From NCBI GenBank assembly GCA_963725185.1, contig CAVRXO010000002.1:682001-746000 (forward strand): a stretch of DNA of 64,000 bases, given 5' to 3'. Origin of the DNA: VAZQ01 sp963725185 (GTDB taxonomy: Bacteria; Pseudomonadota; Alphaproteobacteria; Rhizobiales; Xanthobacteraceae). The notes beneath the pieces are model-generated. The model was given only the letters and a program-made list of their open reading frames with translations. It did not search any database and had not been told where the DNA came from. The first letter of the stretch is position 1; every line of letters begins with the position of its first letter. A program made the translations under genes and the position numbers. Below are positions 61,453 through 64,000 of this stretch, one piece after another.

Positions 61453-62176
61453 ATGAAGGATCAAGCGAAAGATCAGGGGCTCGGCCGACGCGATTTTATC
61501 AAAGGTGCCGTGGTGGGCGGCGCCGCCGCGGCTACGACCGGCGGCTTGGATCTGACCACGGCCGCGCAGGCGCAGCAGGCCGCCGCGGGACCCTCGGCCG
61601 CCGGTTATTCCTTCTTGAATCTGGAGGAGGCGGCGTTCGTCGAGGCGCTGGTCGATCACATGGTGCCCGCCGATGAGCTCACGCCGAAGGGCACCGACCT
61701 CGGCATCAACATCTATATCGACCGCGCGCTTGCGGGCGCCTGGGGCAAGGGCGATCGCCTCTACATGCAGGGACCATGGAAGCCCGGCGTGCCGAGCCAG
61801 GGCTACCAGCTGCCGCTCACGCCGGCGCAGCTCTATCGCGCCGGCATCGCGGCCACCAATGCCCATTGCGGCAAGACCTACGGCAAGCCGTTCGACCGGC
61901 TCGATGAGAAGCAGCGCGAGGAGGTGCTGGTGGGGCTGTCGTCCGGCAAGCTCGCCTTCGAGAGCGGGCTGCCGGCGCGGGTGTTCTGGACCACGGTCTA
62001 TCAGACCGTGATGGAGGGCATGTTCTCCGACCCGATCTACGGCGGCAACCGCGACAAGGCAGGCTGGAAGATGATCGGCTTCCCGGGCGTGATCGCGGTC
62101 AACCGCGAGAACGTCGCAAAGTATCGCGACAAGCCGTTTCCGCACCAATCCGCTCAGCATCGCGGACATGAGCTGA
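61453..62176 (+). CDS. gluconate 2-dehydrogenase subunit 3 family protein (Tat), frame-broken near its end
   Basis: About 240 aa. GGGAGGATCGC precedes ATG 61453. The Tat signal is GRRDFIKGAVVGGAAAATTG. Family blocks are YSFLNLEEAAFVEALVDHMV, PADELTPKGTDLGINIYIDR, FDRLDEKQREEVLVGLSSGK and GGNRDKAGWKMIGFPG. Near 62150 an extra C changes the frame; without it the protein ends KPFPHNPLSIADMS at TGA 62174-62176, leaving room for the AAGGAGG of the next gene. As written the frame reads through into the GMC subunit. It is the small, Tat-exported subunit that carries the large FAD subunit to the periplasm. Confidence 0.82.
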
Positions 62177-62187
62177 AGGAGGACGCC

Positions 62188-63968
62188 ATGGTCACGAAGC
62201 TGAAGGAAGTCGATGTCGTCATCGTCGGTCTCGGTTGGACCGGCGGCATCCTGTCCAAGGAGTTGGCCGAAGCCGGTCTCAAGGTGGTCGCGCTCGAGCG
62301 CGGCGCCATGCGCACCACCGCCGACGACTACGCGGTGCCGAACATCCGCGACGAGCTGCGCTACGTGGTGCGCCACGACCTGATGATGAACACGGCGCGC
62401 GACACGCTGACGATCCGCAACAATCCGTCGCAGGAAGCGCTGCCGATGCGGCGGCTCGGCTCGTTCCTGCCCGGCGACGTGCGTCGGCGGCTCGGGCGTG
62501 CACTGGAGCGGCCACACCTGGCGCTGGACCGACATGGAGTTCAAGGTGCGCTCGCTCTACGAGGAGCGCTACGGCAAGAGCTTCATCCCGGACGACATGA
62601 CGATCCAGGATTGGGGCATCACCTACGCGGAGCTCGAGCCCTACTACGACAGATTCGAATACACGGCGGCGGTGTCCGGCAAGGCCGGCAATCTGCGCGG
62701 CCAGATCCAGCCGGGCGGCAATCCGTTCGAGGCGCCGCGCAACCGCGACTATCGCGCTGCCGCCGCTGACCACCATCCTGGCGAGCGAGATGTTCGCCGA
62801 CGGCGGCGCAAGAACGCCGGCTATCATCCGTTCCCGCGGCCGACCGCCAATGCGTCGCGCGCCTACACCAATCCGGACGGCGCCAAGTTCGGGGCCTGCC
62901 AATATTGCGGCTTCTGCCAGCGCTTCGGCTGCGAGGCCAACGCCAAGGGCAGCCCGCACGTGGCCGTGATCCCGATCGCGATGCGCAATCCGAATTTCGA
63001 GCTGCGCACCAATTCGTGGGTCACCAAGGTGCTCAAGGATTCGGACGGCAAGAAGGTGACCGGGGTGACCTATACGAACGTGCTCGACGGCGAGGAGTTC
63101 GAGCAGCCTGCCGGCATGGTGCTGCTGTGCGCCTATGCCATCAACAATGTGCACCTGATGCTGCTGTCGGGCATCGGCGAGCCCTACGATCCGGCGGCCC
63201 AGACCGGGGTGGTCGGCAGGAACTACTGCTACCAGACCGGCGCCGGCGCGACGCTGTTCTTCGAAGGCCGGCACTTCAATCCGTTCATGAGCGCGGGCGG
63301 CTCGAACGTCACCATCGACGACTTCAACATCAATCTGGACTTCGATCGCGGACCGCACGGCTTCGTCGGCGGCTACAATGTCGGCGCCGGCTTCAACACG
63401 CCGCTGCCGATCGGCTACCGCCCGGTGCCGAGCGGCACGCCGCAATGGGGCAAGGCCTGGAAGGCCGCGACCGCGAAGTGTTACCAGACCGCGATGAACA
63501 TCGGCGCCAGCGGCAGCGTCATGGCGAATCGCTACAACTATTTCGATCTCGATCCGACCTATCGCAATGCGTTCGGCCAGCCCCTGATGCGCATGACCTT
63601 CGACTACAAGGAGAACGAGCACAAGATGGGGCGGCATGCCGCCGAGATCGTCAACGCGATCGCCAAATCGATGAACCCGACCGCGATGAACGCGGCCACT
63701 GCCCGGGTCGAGCCCTGGACCGTGGTGCCCTATCAGTCGACGCACAATACCGGCGGCACCATCATGGGCACCAATCCGCGCGAGAGCGTCGTGAACAAAT
63801 ACCTGCAGAGCTGGAACTGCCACAACCTGTTCGTCGATCGGGGCGTGCGTGTTCCCGCACAACTCGTCCTACAATCCGACCGGACCGGTGGGCGCGCTCG
63901 CCTACTGGACGGCGGACGCGATCAAGAATCGGTACATCAAGAACCCCGGCCCGCTGGTGTCGGCATGA
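62188..63968 (+). CDS. GMC-family FAD dehydrogenase subunit, frame-broken four times
   Basis: About 593 aa after repair (breaks near 62487, 62753, 62812 and 63840). The FAD motif VVIVGLGWTGGILSKELAEA follows MVTKLKEVD, with AAGGAGG six nt upstream of ATG 62188. After repair the frame gives VGGSGVHWSGHTWRW, YGKSFIPDDMTIQDWGITYA, FGACQYCGFCQRFGCEANAK (a Cys-rich motif of this branch), VVGRNYCYQTGAGATLFFEG, and the catalytic H-N region STHNTGGTIMGTNPRESVVN, ending with VFPHNSSYNPTGPVGALAYW. It oxidises a sugar or alcohol substrate in the periplasm with electrons going to a cytochrome subunit. Relatives include gluconate 2-dehydrogenase and fructose dehydrogenase large subunits. Confidence 0.8.
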
Positions 63969-64000
63969 GCGAGGCAGCAATGCGTGCCAGCGTCGCGATG
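63965..64000 (+). CDS. start of next dehydrogenase gene, truncated by the window edge (expected cytochrome c subunit)
   Basis: ATG 63965 overlaps the TGA of the GMC gene (ATGA) and gives MSEAAMRASVAM before the window ends. Such operons normally continue with a multiheme cytochrome c subunit; nothing in these 12 codons proves that, so the product is an expectation from gene order only. Confidence 0.4.
   Translation, partial: MSEAAMRASVAM

Noticed and set aside
61222..62769. A natural fusion of dehydrogenase subunit 3 and the GMC subunit
   Set aside because: Removing one C near 62150 gives a normal end IADMS and stop just before an AAGGAGG site and ATG. A break is more likely than a fusion.
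62279..63862. A 527-codon minus-strand frame
   Set aside because: Shadow of the GMC dehydrogenase; the plus strand carries FAD and catalytic motifs in matching order.
1..64000. CRISPR arrays, rRNA, tRNA, prophage or intact IS elements
   Set aside because: No regular spacer-repeat pattern, rRNA or tRNA-like sequence, integrase or transposase frame was seen by eye.

Overview
The window looks like chromosomal DNA of a GC-rich alphaproteobacterium, most likely Hyphomicrobiales near Bradyrhizobium or Xanthobacteraceae. The signs are several Bug-type (TctC) solute receptors, three MmgE/PrpD proteins, a TctABC set, a DUF4118-type histidine kinase and FixJ/CheY-type regulators. No rRNA, tRNA or CRISPR array was seen. 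Assignments come from reading the proteins and motifs; no database search was possible.

Layout. 0-8 kb: a catabolic block with three MmgE/PrpD genes, an amidohydrolase, a UGSC-family pair and a periplasmic binding protein. The same 16-bp motif lies 34 nt upstream of the first MmgE/PrpD gene and of the UGSC gene. 8-17 kb: a secreted 276-aa protein, then a PaoABC-like periplasmic molybdenum hydroxylase operon (2Fe-2S, Mo, FAD subunits, a TTG-start membrane cytochrome b and a HAD-like protein), then a YadGH-like ABC exporter. 17-20.6 kb: small and decayed genes, including broken VapBC and Phd remnants and a HigBA-type pair. 20.6-22.6 kb: a TRAP receptor and a Bug receptor.

22.7-41.3 kb is the most unusual part. 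Four genes on the minus strand encode an inner-membrane b-type cytochrome, an 18-heme and a 13/14-heme periplasmic c-type cytochrome, and an AMIN/TPR/beta-barrel outer-membrane protein. Together they resemble a trans-envelope electron conduit. Next to it lie a type I secretion system (ABC, HlyD, TolC) with a candidate non-RTX substrate, an ankyrin/Sel1 protein, a ferredoxin-type flavoprotein and a CcmI-like cytochrome c maturation protein.

41-50 kb: a LysR/isochorismatase divergent pair, Dps, and a cluster of two histidine kinases and three receiver proteins. 50-64 kb: an M28 peptidase, a paralogue of the 8-kb secreted protein, a fused iron/spermidine-type permease, a tandem VOC protein, TctAB/TctC, two tandem Bug receptors, and a membrane FAD dehydrogenase complex (subunit 3, GMC subunit, start of a third subunit) running off the right edge.

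Many genes, mainly in the GC-rich flanks, are interrupted by single-base frame breaks. Almost all are repaired by removing one base at a codon boundary. They may be consensus or strain-mixture artefacts rather than true decay, so such genes are given at full reconstructed extent and called frame-broken.
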